Source: Miscanthus floridulus
Taxonomy: Eukaryota; Streptophyta; Magnoliopsida; Poales; Poaceae
Assembly: GCF_019320115.1 (NCBI RefSeq)
Contig: NC_089593.1
Coordinates: forward strand, 32,754,536-32,818,535
Direction of reading: 5' to 3'
DNA: 64,000 nt
Made by a program: the position numbers and the translations under genes. The first letter of the stretch is position 1. Each line of letters begins with the position of its first letter. The notes beneath the pieces are model-generated. The model was not told where the DNA came from. It did not search any database and saw only the letters and a program-made list of their open reading frames with translations. Of this stretch, positions 21,651 to 32,264 are shown one piece after another.

Positions 21651-22290
21651 TGGTGGCGTGGGCTAAAATTTTTCTAAGTCATTTGAAGCCCGCGCCATCC
21701 ATTTCCTCCAAGCCAACGGAGCACCACCACCCCGCACGCCATCGTCCGCAGCCCGATCGCCCTAGCCTTATTCAACACCGATGTTCGTGCATCCCCGTGC
21801 GACCCACGCCAGTGAGGAAGGCCTGTGGCGCCACACATGGTCCTACACCCCGGCATCCCCCTCCCTACTGTCGTCCACACAGGTGTCCCCTACCCCATAG
21901 TCCTCCACGCCGACGTCCCGCACCCCCGCACCTCACACAGCTTGGATTTGAAGGAGCACACGGACAGCAGCGTCACCACGCTACATGGTGAGCACCTCCC
22001 TCACTGCGCCCCTTAGGTGTTCGACGGTTTGCCGCTAACCATCACTGTCATCCTAGCCATGCCCGACACCGTCGTCTTCCTCCATGCCGACCGAGCTACA
22101 CCGCCACCCATGCCGCTGTCTATAGCCATTGCGCCATCCTCTTCTTCAACGCCAGACGCTGTCCCTGGCACGCCAGTGGCCTCGTCTTCCTCGACGCCGC
22201 CAGAGTACCACCGTCGCCTGCACCCTCATCTTCCTCGACGCAAGAAGACCAAGGTCACCATCATTCGGACAGGCTCTTCTCCACGAGGTA
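21651..22290 (+). other. GC-rich leader exon of the next transposon gene
   Basis: This C-rich stretch sits directly downstream of module 4 and ends with a plausible splice donor CACGAG/GTAAAC at 22290. Several overlapping frames of 60-112 residues are open in different registers, all rich in Pro, His and Ser, which is typical of C-rich DNA. I cannot choose one as real, so it is treated as untranslated or decayed first exon. Confidence 0.4.
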
Positions 22291-22814
22291 AACAACGCTA
22301 ACCCACTTCACCGTGCTCTGCATACTATTACTGTTTGCTATTTGGATGGGCTCTGCTATGTGTATTCATGAATTGCTAATTTGTTAGGTTGTAGAATCTT
22401 CCAAAAATTGCTAGCAAATGAACAAATTAATTAAAGTTCCTGATAAATAGCAAATTAACATAGCATGACAACACCTATGCACGTATCTTTTCAATGCAAA
22501 TGTATTAAAAAAGGAATGAACAAAGTAGTCCAGAGAAAAATATTTAACATAGGTCACTTAGAAGCTGATTCACTGGAAGACAGTCGAACATGGCATCTTC
22601 ATATTTGTTTTCTTATGTCTTATATGTACTGCCAATTACCATAATACTTTCATGTCCAATATGCATGGGATGAAGCCTAGCTAAATGTGTTGCAAATTGA
22701 AGTTTGAATATTTGAATATAGTCTACAACTTTGCTCGATACACTAAACTTAGTCTACAACATGTTTGAATGACATAGCACTATCAATATAATTTGGTTAC
22801 ATGTATAGACAACC

Positions 22815-23119
22815 ATGGCATGGTATGTAGTGTATGTTGGTCGGATGCCTAGGATCTAAATTACCTGGGAAGATTGCTATGCTCAAGTCAATAGATACCC
22901 AGGTAATTGGTACAAAAATACAACATAGAAGCTAAAGTTTTGAGGGCCTACTATGGTCCAATGAGTGCAAACCATGGCCATCCGCCAGTAGTGGAGATTG
23001 AAGAGGAGCCACCCGTCAGAGATATGAAGATTAGGAGAATTTCTTCTTGGTCTTGGAAAGATGCCATGCTTTCATTTATGTCTATGGTCATTGCTTTTCT
23101 TATTTGGCAGTTGATGTAG
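22815..23119 (+). pseudogene. RNase H1 N-terminal hybrid-binding (viroplasmin-like) domain protein
   Basis: From ATG 22815 the frame reads MAWYVVYVGRMPRI, a stop, then ITWEDCYAQVNRYPGNWYK. After a one-base shift in an A run at about 22913 it continues as KYNIEAKVLRAYYG. This is the compact fold of the RNase H1 N terminus (Pfam viroplasmin family), known to bind RNA/DNA hybrids or double-stranded RNA: YVV-GR start, W-EC/DC-QV middle, YPG--YK-Y, then the A-YG helix end. A linker (EIEEEPPVRDMKIRRIS) and a hydrophobic C-terminal segment (AMLSFMSMVIAFLIWQLM) follow, suggesting a tail anchor. One stop and one frameshift break it. Confidence 0.72.
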
Positions 23120-23244
23120 GTTTTGTTTCGTAGAACAGTTGGTGGACTTTGTTGTATGGAGCCAATCAAACAATGTATTTGTTGTACATGAACTGTTTGT
23201 GGACTTATTATTAGACTTTGCAGTAAATCTCTATTAGTTGGGTA

Positions 23245-23269
23245 ATATATATATATATATATATATATG
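23245..23269. repeat. (TA)n microsatellite
   Basis: A run of about twelve TA units lies between the hybrid-binding gene and the next transposon gene. Confidence 0.95.
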
Positions 23270-23326
23270 CACAAATGCTAGTAGTAGTTGTACGTAGCCA
23301 AAACTGACCATGATCATGTCACAGCC

Positions 23327-26300
23327 ATGACTCGACGTCACCCGTTAATCCATCGCCCAAGAACTGATAGGCAACAAGAAGCGACTGATATCGGTGGGAC
23401 GGGAGAGCAGCATGATCCGACAAACGGTGGCGGTAACAATCAGGGCGGTGAGAATGAGGTACCATGGACCCCTACCACTCTTCTCGAGCTAGATCAAGAT
23501 GACTAGGTAACTTAGGTATCATGTGACTAGGTAGCCACCAGTGTTCGCCTAAACGGCCTAAACAGCCAGTAAATGGTAAACGGTGGTAAACTATTTTGTT
23601 TAGGGGGTAAACGAAAATTAAACGGTTGACCGTTTAAACGATCAAAAAATGGGAAAAAATAGCCTAAACGGCCTAAACAGAATGGAGATAAACAGCATTA
23701 AATGGGCTAAACAGCTGTGTTAAACGGTTGTTTAGGCGAACACGAGGTAAATCTAGTTCAGTTTTGTATGAATAAATTTATATACTTAAGTTTATTATAT
23801 TTATAAATGTGTACACTTGATATGTTACATGCATAAATATCTACATTTGATTCTTTTCACAAGCATAAATATATATACATACCAAAATAATTAATTTTTA
23901 CTCAGATAAATATGTATAAATGCTAGAATACTTGATTTTTTACATGCACATATATAATTATATGTATTTTTTTTAAAGTACAAAACCGTTTAGACCGTTT
24001 AACTTCTTTTAAACACCGTGTAAACAGCCTAAACGCTAAACGAAGGGCGACCGTGTAAAGACCGTTTACCATTTAGGAAAACATTGGTAGCCACACACGC
24101 TAATTAATTGAGAGTCTGTTAGCTTACTTGGTGTCTCTAGCAGGAGGTTGAGCCGACCGAGCAGCCAGATGGTTTGGCTAGCAGTAAGGCCAGAAACCAA
24201 GCGAGGCGTGCCATAGCTTCCTACTAGTAGGAATGCACACTGGCACATCACTGAGTTTGACTAAGTTGGTGAGCCGCTCGCACCTAAAAAAGTTGTGGCC
24301 AAATACAAGACTGTCATCGGGGCACTTGTAAGGGACTACATCCCAATTAAGTATAGGAAGTGGATTGAGAAAGATGATGACCCTAGAGGGTTCCCGAAAG
24401 TGAGAAGGATGACATATGGGAGAAATGGATCCCACAGTATTTCACTTTCCCATAGGGCTATGACAAGGAGCAAGTCAAGAAAAAAGCAAAAGAAATCATG
24501 GGGACATGCTTCAAGACTTTCAAGGGGACATTGTATAAGAAATCTATCCTCGAGGATAAAGAGCCAAATTGGGATGGTAGAGAGTACACCAAGCAGAAGG
24601 ACTTCTGGCAGGAATTCAAGCAATACAGGCAATCCGAGGAGTACTTGTAACTGAGCAGGAAGAATAAGGAGAACTCACTTAAAGCGACGAATCCCCATAA
24701 ACTCGGCTCTCGTGGCTACGCCAGTAAGATGGATGCATTTGAAAGGGAACTTGAGAAGGTGGAACACCTTGGCATTGAGCCTAAGACTGCCAATTGGGAG
24801 CCTAGATCAATATATTTCTGTATGACGAGAGGGATACACCACGGCCCGGACGGGAGCTTTAGCTCCACAAATCTAGCCACGAGCAGCCTCGTCCAGAGGA
24901 TCTCCAAGGTAAATGATGAGGTGAGGAAAGAGACCCGCAGTACCAATAGGGAGAATGATGTGCTCACCCAAGCACTCGAAAATAAGGAGCACCCTAGTCG
25001 CCCTACAGAAGCCGGTCTTATTCCTTGGAAAATAGCATTCGAGGAAGAATCTTCCACTTATCAGAACTGCTCGAGGGGTAGAGTGGCACAAGAGGCAGAG
25101 TATATGAGGTTCTGAAAGATATGGAAGACAAATTCGAAAAATGGATTGATGAGAGGGTTCAAGAAAAAGTGAATGTACTTATGGCGTCCATGGGATCAGG
25201 AGTAGTACCAAAAAGAACCTCTTCCGACTAGCTTTAGCCCACAGTTCAGGGGTCGTAGCAGCTGCAGATCGACCCCACTCAACGATGAAGACGTGAATGC
25301 GCCTCATCTGGTGGATAGCATCATCGAACCCGTCAATGTCAGGCTGTACATCCGTCAGCAATGGACAACTGACAAGGTGGCGGTTGGCTAGGCCTAGCCT
25401 ACATGATACGGGACCATTAATGGCCACCCAATGCCAATGGGGTATGCCCATGTTAGCATTGATACTATACTTGATAAGAAGTATAACAAGATGCACATTG
25501 ATTACCCCGCACAGGAAGACAGGCAACGCCTTGTTTAGAACAAGGGCGCTCATGTGGCCTAGCGCAAGCGCTTCATTAAGCTTGATCACCAGTTGTCTTT
25601 GAATGATGATGAGGACAACGGCGAATCTTCACCGCCCAGAGATGATTACTCACCATCTCCCAATTGAGGAGATCACACTACCTTCCCTGGTTCCTTCCCA
25701 TCACCCCCGAGAAGACATAATTTCGTCCTCCATCTTCTCAGCCCCAAGAAAAGAGAAGACTCCTCCTCCTCCTCTCGTCCTCTTCCTCCTCCACAACAGC
25801 CCAAAATAAGATCTAAGGCATCCTCGCAGTCACAGAAAAGGTCCTCGGTTTCAGTCACTAATGCTCCCAAAGTGGACCAACAAAAAAAGAAAAGGACGAT
25901 GAGTGGCAGCGTTACAAACTTGATGAACCAACAAAAGCCAGAAGTAGCCTCCAAGGAAGACAAAGTTAGATTCTAGAATCTATTTGCCTCATTGCCTAAG
26001 TGGAGGGTGCAGTCCGAATTCAATAGGCAAACAGAGAGTAATCACAATCAATTAAGAGTCAAAGAAATACACCATTAAGTTCAAAGGAAGACAAACAAGA
26101 TTGTCGAAGACAACCCTGGATTAAGCAGGGATGATGCCGCGAACATCTATTATGATTCACTAGCATATGAGACGGCAAGACCGGTAATGCAGTTTCAAAG
26201 AGGCAATTTCTTGGTGGACGAGGAGGGGTATAAAAATTTGACAACATATATGCGTGACTTGCATGATTATTATATGGCCCAAGCACTTGAGATGGACCGG

Positions 26301-27404
26301 GCGGGTTTCGAATATATTATCTGTCCGCCGCATGTTTTCTATTATCCTAATGAAGAGAAGCACTTTGTCGGTTGGGATCACTTGTTTCAGCTATTCTAGA
26401 GACGCAATCTCGATACACAAATGTTGATGTTGTGGACTATGTAAGTACCCTACTCGCACGATATTATAATTAACTACTCTCTCGATACACAAATAGTTAA
26501 CGGCTGCACATTCCCCATGAATTATGCAGGTGTGTAGCAAAACATTGCTTCAAAACAAAGTATGCTCATATGTCTTTTCTGGACCCCGAGCTAGTCAATG
26601 AGAGAACATGCGGAGGCATGCATGGAAATAAAGTGGAAGATCTGACGAAGACACTGACTGCCATTTTCAAAAATTTCAAGATGAGTAATAAAACCGAAAT
26701 ACTTCTAGCCTACAACTGTGAGTATGTGTTCTCTGTTCTTATTTTTAGGCTTGTTTTTTGAAGTTACGATTATTCGTTAACTAGGGTTTTGTGATTGCAG
26801 CAACAATTTTGTCTTCATTGTTGTCGATATTAAAAGAAATCGTATCAAGGTGTGGGACTCGAAGTAAAAGCCACTTTCTTTGCTCGATCCCCTAGTCGAA
26901 GTGCTTAATGCGTAAGCGAACCTAATAACATATTATTTTCTAATCGCACGTAGCATATTCTAAGGTTGCCCTTTTTCACACTTTATAATGTGGCACGGTG
27001 TTCAGACAAGAATGGTTGGTGGGACGAAGGTCCCATTCCAGGTTGCACCAATGCACTTGGAGACCCTAGACCAGCCGGCGGGAAACAATGAATGCGGGTT
27101 CTACGTAATGTGCGCAATGCTTCGCTACCTCGGCGTAAAATCGGAGGCGGCAGATGCTTTGGTGTGTATAGTCCCCATTTCATTTATATCTGTTAATTCA
27201 ACAAAACAATCTACTTATTTCTCTAATATTTTTGCCTTTCGAAACCGGTTTTTGAATGACAGCGCAAGAAATTTAAACACAATAGGCTGTTGGAAATGGA
27301 AGTCATAGTGCTGTCATCGGAGCTAGCACCCTTCATCGTATCGGAGTGCTTGGAAAAAAAAAGAAACATTCTCCATTGCACAGTCCGTGAAGTATAAGGC
27401 GTAG
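23327..27404 (+). pseudogene. Ptta/En-Spm transposase plus ULP1-like protease unit
   Basis: The unit starts at ATG 23327 (MTRRHPLIHRP). An intron carrying a hAT MITE follows, and coding resumes after CTCTAGCAG near 24143 (EVEPTEQPDGLA). The plant transposase (Ptta/En/Spm) domain spans about 24290-25110: ALVRDYIPIKYRKWI, then AFERELEKVEHLGIEPKT and RSIYFCMTRGIHHGPDGSF. The C-terminal part resembles the C48/ULP1 cysteine protease family. Visible exons are 26530-26717 (MSFLDPELVNERTCGG), 26802-26911 (FVFIVVDIKRNRIKVWDSK) and one ending near 27162 with the catalytic Cys motif NNECGFYVMCAMLRYLG. The last exon ends at TAG 27402. Many stops and shifts kill it. The His that normally precedes the W in the second exon reads Asn. 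Confidence 0.8.
23539..24086. mobile_element. hAT-type MITE inside a transposon intron
   Basis: The 548 bp element has ends CAGTGTTCGCCTAAACGG and CCATTTAGGAAAACATTG (imperfect inverses) and a perfect 8 bp target duplication GTAGCCAC (23531-23538 and 24087-24094), diagnostic of hAT. The inside is rich in GGCCTAAAC and TAAACGG words in both orientations near each end. It carries no gene. Confidence 0.92.
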
Positions 27405-27617
27405 TACGGGCCAGAGCGGCTCGCTAGACTATTGTAATTTCTTTTTTATTTCAAGGGATCGAGAGCTTCATAAATACATTTGAACTATAACCATAATATT
27501 TTGTAATGTTTAATGTTGATGGACCGGTCGTCTACGTAGCGAATATAAAACGAAACCCGATTCTACCAAAAAAAATAAAAAATAAATTATATAAAATAAT
27601 AAAATGTGAAAAAGATA

Positions 27618-28075
27618 TCACTGCCGGTTTGCATGTCAAGCCGGCAGTGATGTCTTTTGCAACACTGCCGGTTCAAAGCTCAAGCCGACAGTGTTGGCTT
27701 GAGCACCACTGTCGGCTCGAGCCACAAACCGGCAGTGTTGGCTTGAGAATCACTGTCGGCTTGAGCCACGAGCCGGCAGTGTTGGCTTAAGCATCACTGT
27801 CGACTCGAGCCACAAGCCGACAGTGTTGGCTTGAGCATCACTGTCGGCTCGTGCCACAAGCCGACAGTGTTTGCTTGAGCATCACTGTCGGCTCGAGCCA
27901 TAAGCCGGCAGTGTTGGCTCAACTGACACTGTCGGTTGGTGCCAGGAACCGATAGTATTGCCTGCACATCACTGCCGGTGAGTACCGGCAGTGATGTGAA
28001 CCCCACATCACTACTGGTATGCCACTGCCGGTTCAAAATCCGACAGTGAAGGGGGATTTTGATCCGATAGTGATG
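27618..28075. promoter_or_regulatory. Right subterminal repeat array of the CACTA element
   Basis: About a dozen words alternate as CACTGTCGGCTCGAGCCA and its inverse, with a period near 60 bp, so each unit can fold into a hairpin. This is the right-end counterpart of the array at 12051-12303 and the likely binding region for the element's regulatory protein. Open frames on both strands here are readings of the repeat. Confidence 0.9.
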
Positions 28076-28093
28076 TCCTGATCTGGGATAGTA

Positions 28094-28151
28094 AAATGGC
28101 TAGACTATGGAATTTGGTTACTAATCTTAGCTAAGCTGTTGGAGTTGCTCT
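28094..28151. mobile_element. Right part of the MITE split by the CACTA element
   Basis: The end AGCTGTTGGAGTTGCTCT is the inverse of the left part's start at 11812. See the left part for the reasoning. Confidence 0.6.
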
Positions 28152-28329
28152 TGTGCCCAGGAGTCCAAAGTTTAACAAATAGTCAAAAGGCCCATACATA
28201 CGTATCCGTGGAAAAAAATCGAGACACCGATCCCATCCTTGCTTACTTTTTTCTCAATTTGATCTGAGTTGAATGGGTCAACAAATAAATAAACTAGACA
28301 CGGAATAGGCCCTCGTGCTAATACGCCTC

Positions 28330-28336
28330 TATAAAG
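28330..28336 (+). promoter_or_regulatory. TATA box of the small secreted-peptide gene
   Basis: TATAAAG in the context CCTCTATAAAGCCC lies 92 bases ahead of the ATG at 28428, a normal distance for a short plant leader rich in C, T and A. Confidence 0.65.
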
Positions 28337-28427
28337 CCCATCGTAGCAGCCAACTCCTCTCCCTGCCTACTACTACTGCACTATAGCCGTCTACCCACCT
28401 AGGACGTCACAACTCACATCTAGTACC

Positions 28428-28604
28428 ATGGGCGTGGCCATGGCCCGGAGGGTGATCGCCTGGTGGCCCGCTCTCTTCCTCGTCCTCGCGCTGATCGTCT
28501 CGGGTGCGCGACATGGGATGTCCACCGCATCATCACCGTCATGGGACCCTCAGGGCCGCTGCAGCGGCGCCCCTAGGCAATGCCCTCCTCCGGTCCTCCC
28601 ATGA
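28428..28604 (+). CDS. Small secreted Cys-containing peptide precursor
   Basis: The 58-residue frame starts at ACCATGG, an excellent plant start context. It opens with a basic start (MGVAMARRVIAWW) and a hydrophobic core (PALFLVLALIVSG) that form a clear signal peptide. The mature part of about 30 residues is Ser/Pro-rich with two cysteines (GRCSGAPRQCPPPVLP). A TATA box stands 92 bases upstream. I do not recognise the family. The layout fits a plant signalling-peptide precursor. A second gene at 60589 has a similar order of features (basic start, hydrophobic core, H--ST--SP-W, C then CPP), so the two may be distant relatives. The frame is intact. Confidence 0.6.
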   Translation: MGVAMARRVIAWWPALFLVLALIVSGARHGMSTASSPSWDPQGRCSGAPRQCPPPVLP

Positions 28605-28653
28605 TACTAACTGGACGTCAAAATTCCAGTAATCGACCAATATTAGTTTTTAA

Positions 28654-28654
<1 letters not shown>

Positions 28655-28703
<49 letters not shown>
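28655..28703. repeat. (TA)n microsatellite
   Basis: About 24 uninterrupted TA units; such runs are often variable in length between individuals. Confidence 0.97.
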
Positions 28704-28706
<3 letters not shown>

Positions 28707-28902
28707 TTCAGAAGAACTGTCTTTTGTTTTCTTATTATACATTCATGTTTCATGGTGATGCATCGTGGACGTTCCCATGGTGTTGTGAATTTACTTTCAG
28801 TACATTCAGGGTCCAAGTTTAATGAAGTAGATTATCAGGCTCCATAGTTTAATGAGTGAGAAGTTGTAATCCGAAGTTTGTTCCAACTTATATATTATAA
28901 TA

Positions 28903-29158
28903 CTCCCTCCGTCTATAAAAGAATACAATTATGGGAATCGTGGCAGTCAAATTAGCTAAAGTTTAACTAAGTTTATAATAAATAATATTAGCATTTATGT
29001 CTCCAAATAATTTAATTATGAAATATATTCTATAACTAATCTAATTATACTAATTTTATGTAAAAAATATTAATATCTTTTTCTATAAATTCAGTCAAAG
29101 TTCAAACTATTTGACTTCTCGAAAAATGAGAATTACATTCTTTTGTGGACGGATGGAG
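28903..29158. mobile_element. Stowaway-type MITE (Tc1/mariner)
   Basis: The 256 bp element starts CTCCCTCCGTCTATAAAAGA after TA and ends TCTTTTGTGGACGGATGGAG. The ends are the standard Stowaway inverted repeats. The right-hand TA target copy has decayed to AA. It is non-coding and AT-rich. Confidence 0.88.
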
Positions 29159-29765
29159 AACTTCTATACCTAGTATAAAAAAGCCAAAATTTCATCCGAT
29201 TTTTTTATTGTTCGACCTCCCCCAAAGTACCCGACAGTAAAAATTTCTTCCATCTCAATTACACTCTTCATGTCTCGTATGTGACCCAAACTCGTATGAC
29301 TCGTGCTCAAATGAGTTATACAGCTCGCATCTAGTGATGATATATACGCACTCCGATTCCGAGGCATACTAAGTCACGCCCTCTGTATTTCGTATGTGAC
29401 CCGGACTCTTGAGCCATGCTTATACGAGTTACAACAACTGGCGCATAGCGATGATACGTAGTCCGATTTCAATATGTATTAAGTTTCATTGCAACAAACA
29501 GACACATTTGCTAGTATATTGTAAAAGAAGGAAAATTTCTTTCCACATAGTTTTTCATCCGTATTAGCTAGTATTATTAAAGAAGGAAAATTTCTTTCCA
29601 CATGGTTTTTTCATCCGTCCAGGTCACCGCCCCCGCGTCAGCCTACTTTGATCGACCGATTCTTCGTTCTGATTCCTGTTTTTCTTTTGGAGAGTTTTAG
29701 GATTTTCGGAGTCTGCTGTTATCACTAATACAGAATCGAATTTTCCTAATGCGCGCGATTTTCTT
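29159..29765. repeat. Short local duplications, no gene
   Basis: Two diverged copies of a block with CGTATGTGACCC, CTCGTATGACTC-like and AGTGATGATA words lie at about 29275-29350 and 29390-29465. AAAGAAGGAAAATTTCTTTC occurs twice at about 29525 and 29580. I see no gene. Confidence 0.6.
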
Positions 29766-29769
29766 CACA

Positions 29770-30010
29770 GCCGGTTTGTAAGGAGAAGGCGCCGGTAGAA
29801 AAAATACATGGGCCTAAGGCTAAAAACCGCCAGAGTAAATAGAAAACGGCTAGTGTAAATCCTAGCGGTAAAATAAAGAAATCCGCCTCTAAAAATAATA
29901 TATATTAGCAACTGTCTTAAGGAACTGCCAGTGTAAATATAAGATTTACTCTGGCAGTTTCTTAAGTAAATCGCCAGTTTCTAGGTTTTACACTGGCGGT
30001 TTACATAGTG
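29770..30010. repeat. Subterminal-type array of another CACTA family
   Basis: Words of the type ACTGGCGGTTTAC and AACCGCCAGAGTAAAT alternate over 240 bases, and the stretch ends CGGTTTACATAGTG, which matches a CACTA terminus in inverse. A possible left partner CACTAATACAG is at 29723, but no target duplication matches, so the boundaries are uncertain. Confidence 0.5.
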
Positions 30011-30674
30011 TGCCGAAAACACCCATAAATGCCCCTTCTTCCTCTCCCAACCAGAACTGTACATCCCAGCCACCTTCTATTGGTGGCGAACTTGGAGGTC
30101 CAAAAATTCCAAAATACAATGGGAGAGGTTTTGGTTGTCATTTCTTTGAAGGAGGTAGCTCAAGAAGGTTAGCTAATGCCTCTCATATCTCTTTTTACAT
30201 CAATCCTTCTCAATTTGAGGTAAAATTAGATCTAGGCCTTCATGATTGTGTTTGGAGAGAGAGAGAGAGAATGGTTTTTGCAATTCAATCTAACAAAGTG
30301 ATTATCCCAACATTTAGATTACTTGGCTCATTATGTTCCTTCCATTATATACATGTCTCATCAATCATCAATTTCATAATTTATGCATCCAAGTAAATGC
30401 ATAAAAATTAATGGGGAATGGTGTTATCAAGATTTAGATTGTAAATTTGTTCATTAAAATAGATTGTTAAATTATTGGTTAGTGATATAATGTTTGTTGA
30501 AATCATTAAAATAAGTAAGAGATCGACATGCACATTTATAGAAAAACATAATTATTCAATTTTCTGAAATTATTGCTAAATTGTTTGAAATAACACTCTC
30601 TAAATAAGATAGTGGTTTTTATGTTTACCTTATATTTAATCACATATTATCTTTATATAATTTTTGGGCTCAAG

Positions 30675-32080
30675 ATGGAAAGCTCATGGATGTACAACTT
30701 ATCAAGATTAGTTCCATCATAATGGTTGGAGGTTCATAGGTTTATTGATACCACTAAGAGGTATGCATGCAGAGAGAAGGCAAAGTACATATATTGTCTG
30801 TGCATAGGCTGCAAAAATATTGTTGTATTTGATGACACACAACATATCATTTCTCATTTGGTTTGCCTAGGTTTTATGAAGGGCTACTTGACTTGGGCAA
30901 AACATGGAGAGAGTAGTTCCGTGCTTTATGCAATTGGCAACCCAGCTAACACCGATGTCGAGGGACTATATGCTTGTTGAGGCATGTAATATGCATGCAG
31001 AGGGATCAAATATAGATAGTTCAGGGAACAAATAGGTACATGAGACACAACACCACTGCCCCTAAACTAATCCTGTTATCTCGGATGTTACTATTAAATT
31101 CTTTGGCAGTGAAGATGATGGTGAATGAGTCGAAATTCACGTCGATTAAAATGAACAAGCGAAAATCTTTCGTGGCATTGTTGCACCGTTGTTATTCGGA
31201 GCCATCAATATTCTTTATGAAAGGTGCGGTGACCTTGAAGAAGGCAGCGACAGAGCCGTTGTACAAATAATCTAAGGGTTGGACCAAAGAATTCACGACA
31301 TTGCGATTTGTCCTTCAATTGTTGATGCCAAAAGCTTGATTTGGTTGGTTTGATGCTACCTTCAACGAATTGTTGCATGTTCTAGCAAACCTCCTTCCAA
31401 AGGAGAACAAAGTGTTTGCTAACACATACCATACAAAATAAGCAAATCAATCTGCTGACTATGGGTTTTCAAAAGATCTACGTGTGTTAGAATCATTGTA
31501 TCCTATATCGAGGTAAGGATTATGAAGTCTTAGAGAAAGATGTTCCAATTTTGGTTCCAGTAGGTACAAGACAAGTAAAGATTATTAGGAGCAAGAGAAT
31601 GGAGCCTGCCATTCGAAAGGGAAGAAGCGAAAAAAGACCCAAAAACCACTACCCCTGAAGTAGACTCTTACGCATAGAGAAGAAGTCATGCTTTGGTGGT
31701 GTGGTACCTCCTCGTAATTGATCGGTTGAGGTGTTTGTTCACAAACTCTGGGATCTTTGGTGGTGTGGTACCTCCCCGTAATTGATCAGTTGAGGTGTTT
31801 GTTCACAAACTCTGGGATGTCGAACTTATGTGTTGGCTGATGAGCACAAAGACAATGGAAAGCTTTGACATCCAGCCCATGCCAAGCAATGACAAAATTT
31901 CAATGACACATACCCAGAATTTTCAAAGGAACCTTGGAATGGTAAGGTTTGCATTGAATATTGATGGGATGAGTCCATTTGCTAAGAGGAGCAGCAAGCA
32001 CAACACATGGTCGGTGATCCTAACCATGTACAGCCTTCCATCGATCACCTTTGACCCGAGCCTTTGGCCCGAAGGCTAGG
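30675..32080 (+). pseudogene. TNP2-type transposase N-terminal remnant
   Basis: From ATG 30675 the frame gives the transposase-associated domain (MESSWMYNLSRLV, a stop, then YCLCIGCKNIVVF and HLVCLGFMKGYLTWAKHGE). Further on come pieces of the TNP2 core: TLRFVLQLLMPKA, NELLHVLANLLPKENKVF, and RFALNIDGMSPFAKRSSKHN with TWSVILTMYSLPS near 31950-32040. Many stops and shifts separate them. A 65 bp exact-type tandem duplication at 31690-31818 (around TTGGTGGTGTGGTACCTCC) also disrupts it. The rest of the protein is missing. This family differs from the 16 kb element. Confidence 0.8.
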
Positions 32081-32264
32081 TCCTTTGACATTGGGCGAAG
32101 GTCTCACAGGATCTTCGCGGCCGGCCTCAAATCCAACTTCTTGGGGCCTCCGCAGACAACCTTCGGAGACCTCGCTATGTACCTACACCCGCAGGGTTTG
32201 AGCAGTAAGAAGCAATCACCACTAGCGAACCTTGGGCGTGAGGCTTCGCCCCAATAGGAAGATT
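32081..32264. repeat. Retrotransposon-like fragment ahead of the RLP promoter
   Basis: GC-rich DNA with words such as CGAAGGTCTCACAGGATCTT and ACCTTCGGAGACC, a style common in grass LTRs, ends abruptly where homology with the orphan RLP promoter begins. It probably marks a breakpoint. Class is uncertain. Confidence 0.35.

Larger units (their letters stand above)
12035..28093 (+). mobile_element. Complete 16 kb autonomous-type CACTA (En/Spm) transposon, decayed
   Basis: The left end reads CACTACTACATATCTGGACA and the right end is its imperfect inverse ending GGATAGTA (terminal G of TAGTG mutated to A). Flanking AAA at 12032-12034 and 28094-28096 is the 3 bp target duplication. Arrays of ATCACTGCCGG and its inverse fill 12051-12303 and 27618-28075. 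Inside, in plus orientation, are TNP2 transposase, an unknown accessory gene, a hybrid-binding-domain gene, and a Ptta/En-Spm transposase plus ULP1-like unit. All are broken, so the element is probably immobile unless helped in trans. Confidence 0.93.

Noticed and set aside
21653..22371. Several Pro/His/Ser-rich frames downstream of the internal TATA box
   Set aside because: They overlap in different registers in C-rich DNA, and none has homologous features; kept only as a leader exon.
29723..30010. Small complete CACTA element from CACTAATACAG to ATAGTG
   Set aside because: The flanks (TAT and TGC) do not match as a target duplication, and the terminal repeats agree poorly; treated as a fragment.
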